Assembly (NCBI GenBank): GCA_964036045.1
Contig: OZ038383.1
Location: forward strand, 42,492,354-42,556,353
DNA from: Eutreptiella sp. 'Long Island Sound 2002'
Lineage: Eukaryota; Euglenozoa; Euglenophyceae; Eutreptiales; Eutreptiaceae
DNA length: 64,000 nt
Reading direction: 5' to 3'
The translations under genes and the position numbers were made by a program. Positions 44,989 to 56,759 of this stretch are shown piece by piece. Below the pieces are notes generated by a model. The model had not been told where the DNA came from. It saw only the letters and a program-made list of their open reading frames with translations, and searched no databases. How positions within the stretch are numbered: the stretch's first letter is position 1; each line of letters opens with the position of its first letter.

Positions 44989-46210
44989 AGTGCCGGTTAG
45001 TCTCTAACCCTTGCCTTGCAGGTCGTGCCCCTGTCAAGCACTTGCTCTCTAGCACGTGAGGACGTGTCGTACCTGAACCTCGGGGGCGCAATGGCGCCTT
45101 TGGTGGCGCAAAGGCGTCTCAACATTTCCACAATACCTCCGGCTGCCGGACATCTCAACAGTTCATTGTTGTATTGTGTGTGGCGTTTACCTTTTGAGCA
45201 CCGCACCATGCATGCACAAGCCGACCACACTTTCATGTCCACTCGCATCCGACGCCCTCTCATGGGCCGCATTCTCGCGGCCCTTGCCATGCTTCGGCTT
45301 TCCAACGCGTAACGACGTGTCGCGCCTGTGCTCCAGGGGCGCAATGGCGCCCTGTTATTTCACCATTATACTGCTCTGTGCTGCCTTGGCGTCCCATACA
45401 CCCTAGTCAGCTCGAACCCACCACCCTCCATTTGCGCCGGTTAGCCCCCGACTCTTGTTCTGTGGGTCTCTCTCCCACTCTCTCCCTCTCTTTCTCTCCC
45501 GCTCTCTCCCCTGCGCCCGCAGGGGGGGGGGGGGGCATCCCTTCGCTGCCCAGGCACCGGGTTGGGGAGGAGGACAACCGTGAGGCCTCCGCAACAAAAT
45601 CAAATTGAAATTCAAAATCCCTTCTTCTCCCAAAGAGCCCCTCCCCCTCCGCCAAGAGATCAATCTCCTCCGGGCCCCAGACCCATTGCGCTGTGCGCTT
45701 GTTAGCCACCGAGAGGTTTGGGTGTTGCTGCTCACAGTGGCATGTTGTGCCACCACTGCCAGCCGCACCGCTGGACAGGGCACTCAATAGGCAGGGCTTG
45801 CACACCCTGCCTGCGTGCTGCCCGCATGCTGAACTTACAAGAAACCCATTTGCGGAGGAAACCGGCTTCGCCTGTGGGTCCCCCTCTTTACTCGGCGCAT
45901 ACGGAGGATGCAGCCTGAATCCCCACCAAACCCACAGCAAGGGGCAGGAGTGTTTCAGAGTGCAAATGGAAGGCAATGCGAATCCGCATCCTCCCTAGCG
46001 GTGCTGTCGTCCCACATTGTGGCACCCGGCAAACGACCTCCCCATCCCGCATACGGACCATTGCAGGCAGCAGCGTAACGCCTTCGTAGGCAGTAGCCTC
46101 CCTGGGCAGCACTGCTGCTGCCTGTGTTTTGGTGATCAGCTGCTACGCGCAACTGTCCAAGAACCCCGCCTATAGAACCCAAACGCCCTCTTCAAGGTCA
46201 GGTTTCACCC
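44963..46210. other. Repeat pieces and coding-like minus frame; no gene assigned
   Basis: About 40 bp at 44963-45000 (CACCCACCACCCTCC, GCCGGTTAG) recurs at 45409-45448. GACGTGTCGYRCCTG with GGGGCGCAATGGCGCC occurs at 45061 and 45306. A C/G run lies at 45524-45536. The minus frame 45976-45407 (including GRVCKPCLLSALSSGAAG and WVWGPEEIDLLAEGEGLFG) may continue the decayed gene to the right. Confidence 0.4.
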
Positions 46211-46212
46211 AC

Positions 46213-47187
46213 TCACAAGCAGCATATTCCACCAGCACCAATTTTGCCACTGCCCCTTCCCATGCCAACTTCCAATCCCGCCCCCTGCAGGAAAATCCCT
46301 GCGGCATCCCTATCACAAACGCCGCCCCCCTTTGAAATCTCATGGTGAGAAGGGTTAGTGACACTCCTCCCCCCAATGAGTGCGGATGAAAACGTGAGCA
46401 AGAAGGGCGCACTTTGCGATGGTTGCCCTCGCAGGTTCAAAACTGCCACAAAGGGGCAGTCCGTCCACAGCTGAGACGGGCCCATTGTGGGCTCCGTACC
46501 CCCTCTAACAGCCGGGATGCCGGCAATTCTGGCAAGGCGGTCAGCTAACCGCCGGACATGCTTCCCATTCATGCACAGGCTTACTACACTCATAATATGC
46601 ACGCCCCGCCCCTGCTACACAATACGCCCCCCTTGAGCTCCCCAAAATAGCTCAGCGCGTGTATCCGAATCGTACTCCGTTTCCCCAGCCGCACTATCCC
46701 TTGGAGTCGCCCACACATGGTCAGGGTCAACATGCAAAAGGCCCTTACCCAATGGTTCGAAAAAATTACACTCCTTAGGGTCAGGGTACGCTGCAGCAGG
46801 CCGCCATTGACGAACGATGGCTAGAGCCTTGTCGTCGGACTGCTGGCAAACAGAGGGCAGGTTGGCACGGCCGATGTCCATGTCCGTGGTGTAGTGGCGA
46901 GGCCGCGCACGGTCAATGGAAGAATAGCGGGACCACTTCTGCTGCCAAGAGGGGTGGCGGTTGTAGATTGTGGCTACAACCAATGTAGCCGACAACCGTA
47001 CAGCCAGTTCAGCCACCAAGCAGTTGCGGTCGATCACTATTGTCGTCACAAGGCAAAAGCCGTCCTCAACCCTCTGGTTGCCACACACACATGGAAAAAA
47101 TTTCTGTGCTCCATGCCCATTTCTGGCTAGCCTTTTGAGAAAGGCGGCAATCGCTAGGAAAGCCTGGGCTGTGCGAACAAAATGCAA
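46213..47187 (-). pseudogene. Unrecognised protein-like frame with one in-frame TAG
   Basis: A 324-codon frame reads FPCVCGNQRVEDGFCLVTTI, RHYTTDMDIGRANLPSV, HVDPDHVWATPRDSAAG, TAG at 46615-46617, then QGRGVHIMSVVSLCMNGKH and RRLADRLARIAGIPAVRGG to TGA at 46213. Composition stays protein-like on both sides. Two Cys near the start (CVC) could bind metal. It lies downstream, on the same strand, of 47066-49267 and probably belongs to the same gene. Domain unknown. Confidence 0.45.
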
Positions 47188-47912
47188 GTACCTTCAATCC
47201 GGAAAAGATTGACACCGAAGCTAGATGAGGTAAATCATGTATCCAGCCTCGGTGATATCTTCTAGTGCTACCATTGGCGGCAGCTCTGTGTTGGAAACCT
47301 GCCCCTATGAATGTTTCAAGTGCCGTCCCCAACACAACAGCATCGTGCGCAGCGTGGGCCAGAGGGAGCGGCAGGGCAAGGTGCCAAGGGCTGCCCGGCC
47401 TCATGCAGCCATCCACTTCAAGAGGTCAAATGCGGGCTCAACCTCCTGTTTGTCCTGTGGTAGGGGGGTTAAAATAGGCTTGGGGCCGTCATAATGGTTG
47501 TGCAGCTCCTGAAGCACACCAAAGGACAACTCCCCCTGCAAAATAAGGGTCGTCCCCTCCAACATGTGGGACACCCGTTTCATCGGATGGGGGGGGCTGG
47601 TTCAAAATTTCCACACATTCCGAACTGATCCGTTTGGAATGGAATGTGTGAAATCTCAGGCATCCAGGAGTGGGTGCTAGCACCCTCATCATACAGTGCA
47701 GCTTGCATCTCGTGGGACCGCCGTGCATCTCTGTCCGTATCAGCGCATAGGAGACAACCATGGCGGTCCCCAAATGCAGCATTGCCGCAGAGCTCCGCCA
47801 TGTGTTTCCGCACAGCATGGCAATGCTGTGCCTTAAACCTGCCGCACGTGGAGATGACCCACACAGGGATGGCAAAGTACTCATCCTCTGTGTGGGGAGC
47901 TAGAAACACCAC
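47066..47912 (-). pseudogene. Three overlapping protein-like frames, shifted
   Basis: 47912-47580 reads FLAPHTEDEYFAIPVWVIST, HGCLLCADTDRDARRSHEM and so on to a C8 run at 47589. 47583-47401 continues MKRVSHMLEGTTLILQGEL, HNHYDGPKPILTPL to KWMAA. 47416-47066 continues GSPWHLALPLPLAHAAHDAV. The most natural reading passes through all three, changing frame at the C run and near 47405. CLLC is a possible zinc-binding pair. Decay or intron structure cannot be told apart here. Confidence 0.35.
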
Positions 47913-49267
47913 CGTTGCCTGGTTGGTGGCATACCTTGCTGTGCCAGAGCCTCCACATCGTCGCCACTAGCCAATGGCATGGGATACCGGCAACATGTAG
48001 CGCACAATCCCAACGCGATTGCCTCGTGAGAGACAGTGATGACGTCCTCCACATGCATTTCGTTGGTGCACAGGTGCCACACATGGACATCCGCGATGTG
48101 GCTTAGGGCCTCTAGAAGCCAAGGCAGAGTGGGCAGCTCGTTGGGGCGTACACCGGGGGCTCCCTCAACGTGCTTGCGGCCCGTGTCGTAGCTGGGTAGG
48201 TACCCGGCGTTGTTCAGTGCTTGCCGCAGCTTGGGTCCCCCAAAACCCAGTGCTGCTAGCGCACCAGCATCCTTGTCCTGGGCATCCCAGTAGTGCATGC
48301 TCCATGCCTCGCAAAGGTGGCTCAACACTTTGGCAGGAGCCCATCCAGCTTTCAAAAGGCATGCTGCCCAACACCCAGCAAGCAGACGGTCGTCGTCCGC
48401 CATGGCTACAATGAGCGCCTTGTAGGTCTCGCAACGCTGCCGGAATTTGTGCAGGTCATCCTGCAACTGGCCCGGCGTCTCCCGGGCAACGTACCCCCTG
48501 CCGTTGGCCTCGTCGAGGCGGCGGGACACCACATGGGGCCCTTGCCGGTAATGCGGCTCCGTGTCCGTTAGAGGGATGGCGGTGTTCATCCAGTTGTTGA
48601 GCCTAGTGGCATGCTTCCCCGATAGCAAATCCCGGCACGGCGGACAGGGGCTGTAGCAGCACGCTATGTCGTCCCAACGACCATCCGCGCAGCAATCTAG
48701 AGCGAAGAGCCCTCGGCGGTCGAAAAACTCCCCGGGCGGCTTCTCCTAGTTGCCCCACATGACGGGGTACATTCGTTGCAGCTGCTGCAATGTGTGGGCC
48801 TATCTAGGAGACACCCCGGTACACTTGCGCTCGCGAAGGAGAATCAGAGCGTCAAGGTCCATATCCAATGCAACATCTATGCAGCCCTCATCCAAGTCTG
48901 GCACCGGGAGAGTGGGCACGAACTCTGCTACAACGGGTGCACTAGCTGCAGCCAATGTAGAAGTGAGCCGGACAGCCCCGAGGAGACCCGGATGCTTGTG
49001 TACGCGGATGAGCATGCTGAGTAGGGAAATATGTGAGGCGACACTACCCTAAAAGAACTCCGGCACAACTTTGCCATACCGCACCCAGTTCTTATGCTGG
49101 GCACCCGAGCAGTGGATGCCGAACGCCTTGCTCTCTGGGGTCTGCACTTTAGGCAGGACCTTGCCGCAGGGGCACTGCCACTTCTTCTTGAGGAGGAGCC
49201 GGTTGCGCCACCCTGCGGCAACGCTAAGGGGAGGCAAGCAGGAGGGACATGCGTGCATGTTAGCCAT
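47903..49267 (-). pseudogene. 455-codon Cys-rich protein frame with three in-frame TAG and no other stop
   Basis: ATG at 49267 begins MANMHACPSCLPP. A zinc-ribbon-like pattern follows (WQCPCGKVLP, then FGIHCSGAQHKNW), TAG 49049, a hydrophobic Ala/Val part with DLDEGCIDVALDMDLDAL, TAG 48800, AHTLQQLQRMYPVMWGN, TAG 48746, then FALDCCADGRWDDIACC and YSPCPPCRDLL, and a long helical region (DDLHKFRQRCETYKALIVAM, GCWAACLLKAGWAPAKVL, ALGFGGPKLRQALNNAGY) to TAG at 47900. Cys spacing suggests several metal sites. It could be a transposon protein or a lineage-specific gene; I recognise no family. Frame lost near 47905, where 47912-47580 takes over. Confidence 0.5.
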
Positions 49268-51475
49268 TTGTGAGGAAGTGGAGAATTTGTAGTATCTATA
49301 ACGAAAATGGGGGGAGGGAGTTCAACAGCGATGCTCACACTGTGCAAGAGCTCCCACAGGCCATGTGTGTGACCACATAGCCCGGTCACACTCCCGAAAA
49401 GCACGAACATTCAACACGACACAGCAACATTGAGCAGCAATTTTTGAGATGTGTAACCAGAATCATGACGACGAGAATCATGACGATCCCATTCACCACT
49501 TGTCTAACCCCACAGCCAGGCCCAAACAGACAGACCAACAACCTATGAGCAAGATGCACAAGTGTGGACGGCGCCACCGGGGCCCCCTACTTGGTCTCAT
49601 TCGAGGGTTTCAAACGCTCCCCTCCGCCCCTCAAAGCTGGGGTCGTAGCCACTGCAGCGTTCCGTGGGTTCATGGAATTCAATATGCACAATCAGAGGTG
49701 CATAGTCGCTGGCTCTGTGGTGGCAATGTTCTAGGCGTAAGGACGCCCCGGGTTGCGCCCGTGACAAGACACGTGGCACTCCATTAGTACTGCCTGATTG
49801 AAGGGAGCGCCAGCAACAACGTGTAAAGAAAGCGCGTTGCGTCCCCCGAGGTGGGTTCAGCTACATGAAATGGTGCCTGCTGAAAGTGCTGCAGCACCTC
49901 TGGCATCCCGACAAACCAAACGTGAAAATATTCCCCTGACCTACCAGCTGACGTGCGTACTGGCCGGCGCCTTGCCGCAGTGGGGGAAATCAGGGTGGCC
50001 TCCCAGTTGAACGTGTGTAGTTGGTCCTCTCTCTTACGGGTCCAACTGATGCTCATGTTTTCACACACGCGTTGTTTAAGCATCCAACACACGACGACCA
50101 TCAACGAAAACAGCTCCTAATGCGTCATGGGCTCTGGTCGTGCTCTGGTGGTGGTCCCCCACTTGGGCAGTACAACCTGAAAAAAAGTGTGTACTGCCCA
50201 AACAGGGGGGCCTATGAATTGCGGCATAGCTGCAGTGGCAGCTCTAAGCTTCCAAGCTCAAGGAGAGTTACACTGTTTAATGAACCGTCGACCAGGACCT
50301 CCAATGCCGCAATCACTCGGGGGCGATTAACTGTGCGCCACTAAGATGCATTTTTTCAACCCCGACAATGGTCCCGGACACCCCCCCGAAACGGGGCACT
50401 TTTTCAACTTTGGGTGTGTTTTTTTCTCAACTGCGACACTTGCCCCCCCCCCCCCCCTACTGGGTTGAAATTTCGCCTGCTGGGGTGAATCCCCCCCCCC
50501 TTGGATATGGTTTATGGACACATTAGGGAGGAGTTGCACCCGCAGTCCAGACATGGACGAGGACCAGTAGTGGTCCTCAGGGTCTGACTACTCATGCTCC
50601 GAAGCACCACACGTCTCGGTCCCTGTAGCACCCTTGGGTCTCACCCCTCAACACGGGCACACTCCTGATATCGTGATGGGACAAGCTAGACCATGCGATC
50701 CCATCCATTGTTCTGATAGGGAGGGGGTGGTGAAGGCGGCGGCCTCCTGTAAATTGGCCGGTCCGTCACGTTCGCACATAGTGTCCACGTCCTGCGGCTA
50801 CCAAGAGAACATTTAGAGTGCGCCGTGCAACCTTCCCCCGCTCTATATGTATAGAGGCACTGCTCTTGGCCTACCCTTATGAGGGGGGGGGGTCAACCTC
50901 AGGAGGCACCCACCCACCCACAACCCATAGAAAGCAGCAGTGAATACCAACGAACAACCAACAGCACGCCGTGTTCAACGTGGTATTGTCCAGCCTCACT
51001 CGTCATCACTTGATCTCTGTGTGCATGGGACTTCAAGTGTTCACGCATGGCATTGTCGTGGTCCGAAACCACCATGCCACATCTGCATGTTACTTTCATG
51101 GTGAGCTAGCATAGGGAACAACGGGCATAGGTCACAGCACAACAGGCACAGGTCACAGTACAACACAAGCAACACCCCCATAGTTCAAGGCCCAGCGGCT
51201 GACATTCCTCAAAGTGGACAAAAAAAAGGACCAACCTACCCCTACCCTAGGGGGGGGGGTCCCCGTTGAAGGAGGCACCCTACTTTTTCAAAAAGGCACC
51301 CCCCCCCTCATAGGGTAGGCACGGCACTAAGCAAAGGCCCGACCCCTACACACACTTGCCATTGCCCTTGCCACCGTCCCCCCCAAATCCTCCTCCTTGC
51401 CCGGCTGCCACTGCCTTAGCCTCATCCCTTGCCCTTGCCCCTACACCACCCTAGACACAGAGGGAGGGGGAAGGG
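49268..51475. other. No recognisable gene
   Basis: Contains C runs (50444-50457, 50490-50499), a G run at 50882-50890 and short open frames only. The small minus frame at 51099-50899 (MKVTCRCGMVVSDHDNAM, REHLKSHAHRD) looks like a single C2H2-like finger (C.C....H...H), isolated and short. Confidence 0.4.
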
Positions 51476-51478
51476 TGT

Positions 51479-51565
51479 AAGGGACAGAGGGCCATGAGGC
51501 AACGGAAACTGGGTTCGCATACGCCCCCGTGTCACAGGCGCATGGTCATAGGAAGGGACAGAGGG
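51479..51565. repeat. 61-bp inserted fragment flanked by 13-bp direct repeats
   Basis: AAGGGACAGAGGG at 51479-51491 and 51553-51565 encloses 51492-51552, which matches 44798-44856. The direct repeats look like a target-site duplication. Confidence 0.75.
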
Positions 51566-54050
51566 AGAGAGGGATGGTGTCGCCCACGGCTATGATGATC
51601 GGGCGGCCTTGCGGTATGAAATGCACGCGTGAGGTCCCCAAGGGCGTCTAGTAAAACCAGATCAAACAAAATTTTCAAAATTTTTAACTAGGTTTCAATT
51701 TTATTAGGTTTACCATGTTTACCTTCGGCCCCAATGGTGTATAGAGTGGTGGATCCCAGACACGTCAACAATTGCGCTTTCTTCGTGGTCATGGCCCTTG
51801 CATCCACGGGGGGGGGGGGTCGCAGCAACGGGCCATACGCCGACTCCTTCCCGCTCCCGTGCCACTTTCAGGGTGAGGGGGGGTGAGGGGGGGGGGGGTC
51901 TGGTGGGGGGGTTAGGGGGCCAACTAGAGGGGGGGGGGGCTTCGGACCCCTCACATATGGCTTGAAATGACCTTCTCATCGCGTTGATCACTTGGAGGTG
52001 CAAATGTAGGGGCAAAAAATATTGCAACAGGTGGGGGGGGGCATGGTAGACGGTACTTTTGTTTAAGGGGGTTTAATGGGGACAAAAGTAGAATTGGCCG
52101 CCTCACCCCTGCCTTCTCGAGGCCCACAAGTGGGCGGGAATGCTACATAACCCCTGCTTTCGCGGGACTGCAACAAAGGGGACAAAATCAGAATCGGCTG
52201 CATGTTCTGCCTTTGCATAATAGACTCTTGGTGCGCTATGGGGAAAAAAACTGTTGGCCAAGTGCCTCCAAGCGGTCATCCCAAAGCGGCAGTGAGGGGC
52301 CTCTCCCAAATGGCGGGGTTGGGGCCCTGGGATGTCCACTTGCGGGGCCTCTTCCCCAACGGGGGCACACATTGTCCTTTTGCCTATCCAGTCCCATGCT
52401 CAGTCCTCCTTTTGTGGCGAGCGCATCATGTAGCCCCTACCCCCCCCCCCCCCTTTATGTCCACAGTGTGATTTTGCTTCCACTGAGAATTGAACCAAGG
52501 GCCCTCTGTTTGTCAGTACAGTGTCCCACCAACTAGGCCCACCAACTAGGGTAGTGGCCATCTCTGAGAAACTCTGCTCAGAGGTGGGATACTTATTTCG
52601 GACGGACTGAAGAAATACCCACTTTTACCCATTATTATCATTGCCCTGAAAATTTGAGTATATTGAGTATAGACACATAGGGTGAAAACACAATTTTGTA
52701 CCCTTTGCCACACCGGGAAATATTTGCTTTCGGCGCCTTTGGCGCCGATGGTCCGGCACTTTGGAGCCAATTTCTAGGGGGGGGGGGGTCAGCGCAAAGG
52801 ACCCGGGCCCGGAGACCCCGTGCTTGCAGCACATATTGTTTTTTTTTGTGCCTGACGCAATGGTGATGGGGCGTCCTAGCTTCTCTTGCCAGCTGTGGTG
52901 CCCAGGTTGTATGTTTCTGAAGGGGATAGTGCAATTGTTCCTTCAGATTTTTCTTTGTCACATGGGGGTTGACCTTTTGAGCCCTAAGTACCCCATACCA
53001 TGCAGCTACCCTCTTGCCATTGTGGCTCTTTGGGCACTATGGGTAATGTGCTGCATAGTTGTGTGGCATTGGACGGGGTACAACGTGTCTATTAAGCTCT
53101 CTGGTTTGTGCAATTAACTGATGCTGCAATTAACTGCTGTGCTTGTCCTCCATTGTGGTCTTATTGTACGATTCCTCTATTGGGGTAGCCCAGTCTCCCC
53201 CACCATGTACCCATATTTTTTGAAATTTTGGTTCCCATGGTGGGCACCGATTCAGCCGTTGTGCATTATGGTTCCACGCATTGTCCGCACGAACGGCACA
53301 TGTTTTTACATCATTCCCATGGTGCCCCTGTCCCTTGCAAGCACGCATTTTCCCACAGCATTGCGATCCCCGTCAGTCTTCTTGCACCCATGAGTGGCAA
53401 CCAGCTCATCCAATGGGTTACCGCCCAGTGTGCCTCATATCGGTACTCTATTATCCACTTTTTATCACCCGTGGATGTTATGGCACGACATATTGTATGG
53501 TCTTTTGAGGGGCAATCGTTTGTTTCTATCTAGTGTTGGATGGTTCCCTCGATTTGAATGAGAGGGCTTGAATCACGTGCCTGCCATCGAACTCCTGGGC
53601 TCAGCTTGGCCGTTCTGTCCCACTTCTTTGTGGATGTTTCTACCATCCTTCGTTTTCAGGTCGGCAATAGAGGCTAGGCCTAATCCCGTGCAGCCTTGAT
53701 TGTTTGGGATCCCCCTGGATGGATTCCAGGTGCCCCTCATTCAAATGGAGGATGACAACCAAGTCATAATCCTCAGGGCGTCATGTGGGTTAGTGGGTTA
53801 AGGGGTTGGGGGTTCGGGGGGCATTGTCTTGAGATAGAGCTTGACAACTTAATACTCCCACACACCAACACATCCAACATAGACTGAATTTGGCAAAGGG
53901 AAGACAGAGTACCTCCTTAAGCAGCGTGGCTCAAATTGTTGCAGGATAATGTGGGATAGATGTGCCGAGGCATGGTTATTGAGGGTTGTCATGGGGAAAG
54001 TGGGTAGTTTGGGGGCTATGCATCTAACCCGCCCGTCCCTTGCATAAGTA
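51566..54050. other. No recognisable gene; several G/C runs
   Basis: Runs of G or C of eight or more at 51810-51819, 51889-51898, 51931-51940, 52440-52452 and 52780-52789. Plus frames at 52761-53533 are moderately long but show no family features. Confidence 0.45.
52487..52556 (-). other. Degenerate tRNA-like sequence
   Basis: On minus it holds GGCCTAGTTGG (A-box-like) followed about 40 bp later by GGTTCAATTC (B-box-like) with a CTGT/ACAG stem between. The acceptor and T stems do not pair well, so this is more likely a tRNA pseudogene or SINE head than a tRNA. Confidence 0.3.
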
Positions 54051-55300
54051 TGCTGAAAGTCAGGAAAACGACGGTCAGACGGGCTCTGGTGCTGAGCCAG
54101 GCCTGTGCTTGCGCGCGGCGCACCGTACCAAAAGAATATGCCCCCCCCTCGCTCTGGCGGGGACCCATTTTACGCCCTTGGATCAAGTGTAAATTTTGAC
54201 ACAGTCCAAAGGAGCAGGATGCACAAGCTCATGCCCATTCCACATGTACTTCACATGAAAGAAATCATCCCAATGGGTAGAAGCACCAACAATTGTGGCG
54301 GGGACATGTTCACTGGTGGACCAATGTACGCAACAGCCATACCAGCAACATTAACCATGGCTGAAAGCCATATCAAAACAGACAGCATTAAGTTGCAGTT
54401 GCAAGCAGAATGTTGGTATGAGCAGGACGAACTACCACAAGCATGATCCAACCCCCTTTTTCCTCTACAATTGCACCACAACCGCGTCACGTTATATTTC
54501 TGACCAAAAAAACTGTGGTCAGAAAAAACCGGGAAAACGACAGCCAGAGGGGCTCCCGTGCTTGGACAAGGCAGTGCTTGCGCAAGGGGGGGATACTTTG
54601 CCTTGCAGGGCAAACTCTTGTTGGGTTTCAACTCTTAATTCCTCCTCTGGCCTGCATTTTAAGAGCTCGGACTGCAGGGGCCGCTGAGCACAGTGTCAGG
54701 CACAGTAGAGTGCAAGATGCCTCGGCGCCTACACACATGGCATTCTAAGACCTGATCCACAACATTGCAATTGAAGCCAGTGGGCGCTTCAAGCAACATT
54801 TGGTGATACAGGCAGAACTACATATATGGCAACAACAAAGTTACAATACATCCACAGCACTGGTGCCCCCTGCTTCGCCTCAGTCAAATTTCAACCTGGG
54901 TTTATTCCATGTAGTCAGACGAAGGCAGGGAGGTCAGTATGGGTCGGCTAGAATGGGCTCTAGGAGTAAGGCTAGTGATATTGCCTGGTCATGGTGGGAA
55001 AGCTGCACGACTAAGCACCTGAGGGAGACTCTTATGGCAGTGTTTAAGGGTTTGTTTTCGCACAGCGGGCACAGCGCCAATTATTACGCTGCTTATCCCG
55101 AGAGCACCCCTGAAAACCACCCACCTACAGAAGCATGCATGGTCAACTCCAAACAGCCTGGGGTGCAGAAGTCAGGGCCATGGGACCCGTGGCAAGCATC
55201 AGACTAAGGAAAAAAATCCCTGGTGTACCAGCAGGGGCTGTAGGGTGCAGAATTCAGGACCCTGGGACCTGTGGCCACCGGTGGTGGAAAACAGCCGAAT
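54050..55300. repeat. Local duplications
   Basis: About 65 bp at 54056-54120 (GAAAACGACGGTCAGACGGG, then GTGCTTGCGC) is echoed at 54530-54590. About 50 bp at 55160-55210 (GGGTGCAGAAGTCAGG, GGGACCCGTGGC) is echoed at 55235-55285. A plus frame 54105-54446 is open for 113 codons with no family match. Confidence 0.5.
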
Positions 55301-56175
55301 GCTCGCACAGCGTGGGCACAGCGCACAGTGCGCCCCCTAAGGTGCATGCCATGGGGGCATTTGTGCACATTACAAGGGGGAAATTGGGGATCTTTGCTGC
55401 CATTGACAATATTCTTGCCTCTATGGACCAAACTACACCCTCACAATGTTGCACAACATGATGGTTCACCCCAACCCATGGTCACGGGCGGAACACATCC
55501 AAATGTCTTGAATGGCCTTCCAATGGCACAGACGGGCAAATCGGTCGAACGATAGTGCTGCGCTCCTTCTTTTTGTGACGGGAGCATGCCGTAGTCTTCA
55601 GAGCACGCGCTCTTTTGGGCCTTGGCTTTGATGTTGAGCGTGAAGGCATCTGCCCCGTGAGCACAAACGTCCCAACCCCGATGCCGACCGCGAACGTGAC
55701 GTCCGCTGCACCGGTAGAGATGGACTACCGGTAACCTAAGCGGAGGGGGGAACGTGTGGGCCGGCTTGCCGCGCGTGGTTGTGACTCCGACGCAAACAGT
55801 GTATTCGACCGCCGCGATGGCGGGGGATCGTGCTGCTTAGCCTCTGGCAATGCGAGGAGACTATAGCCGGGCTGACTGGGAGAGGGTGGCGATGAAGGTG
55901 ACCGCACCCGGTACTCCCTTTCCATTGATGTGCACATGAAGGTCTGAGAGACCGCAGAGTAGTGGAGGCCCTCGAACAAGCATACCCGAATGTATCACCA
56001 TAGCACCGAATCAGGTACCCTCTTTGAGTGACATGCACAACAACACATACAAATGCATACATGTACAAACTTTGTGCACCGCGCACACAGCAAAGAAGAG
56101 AAGGGAATTGGGTAGAGGACTTGGGTGTTGAAAGGGTCACGTGTCTAAAATTGATTTAAAAAAAGCATGGGGTAG
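55301..56175. other. No recognisable gene
   Basis: Minus frames around 55480-55720 and 55725-56140 are open and GC-rich but overlap each other in different phases. Nothing supports one over another. Confidence 0.4.
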
Positions 56176-56179
56176 GAAC

Positions 56180-56440
56180 AGCAGTGAAGGGGGAGTGTTT
56201 GCCCAGCACCTAGTGCGCAGCCGGCGTGCGCTCGATGTGTGCCCAATCCTTTTGTGCCAAGTGTCCCGACTTAACCCTGGCTTTACCCTACCCTAGAGAA
56301 GCGCCCCAAGCAGAGCGCACAACAGAAGACCAAAGATCTAAATTGCACTTCCTCAGCACATGCGACATGTATTGTGCCAGACAAACAATTTTGTCCCCAC
56401 AGGTGCGTGGGTCAATACATTCACACAATTACTCTGTTTA
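56180..56440. repeat. Dispersed repeat, partner of 12920-13185
   Basis: Same order of shared words as the copy inside the CobW-like intron, same orientation, moderate identity. Confidence 0.5.
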
Positions 56441-56759
56441 CATTCTCACCGCAGAGTGTGGTTGTGTGCTTCTCGGAGCGCAATGCACAAACGTCAACCT
56501 TATCCACTCCATCATCTTGCGTGGTAGGCGACTTGCTTGCATCAACAATATTCCAACATGAGGGGAAATGTGTTCCCATGGTCCATAAGGGATGATAGAT
56601 GTGAAACCAAAACTTGTAATGCCACGAATGAGGCCAAAATTACACCCGGCGCCTGACCCAAGCTCCACCCCATCGCAACCATGAGCCATATTGGTTGGCA
56701 CCGAAATAACGCAGGCTCCCAAAAAAAAAATGCCTTGGCCCACAGAGGGAGCCACCCGT

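Noticed and set aside
47489-47884. 132-codon minus frame in phase with 49267-47903
   Set aside because: The overlapping frame 47912-47580 has far more protein-like composition, so this one is probably a shadow.
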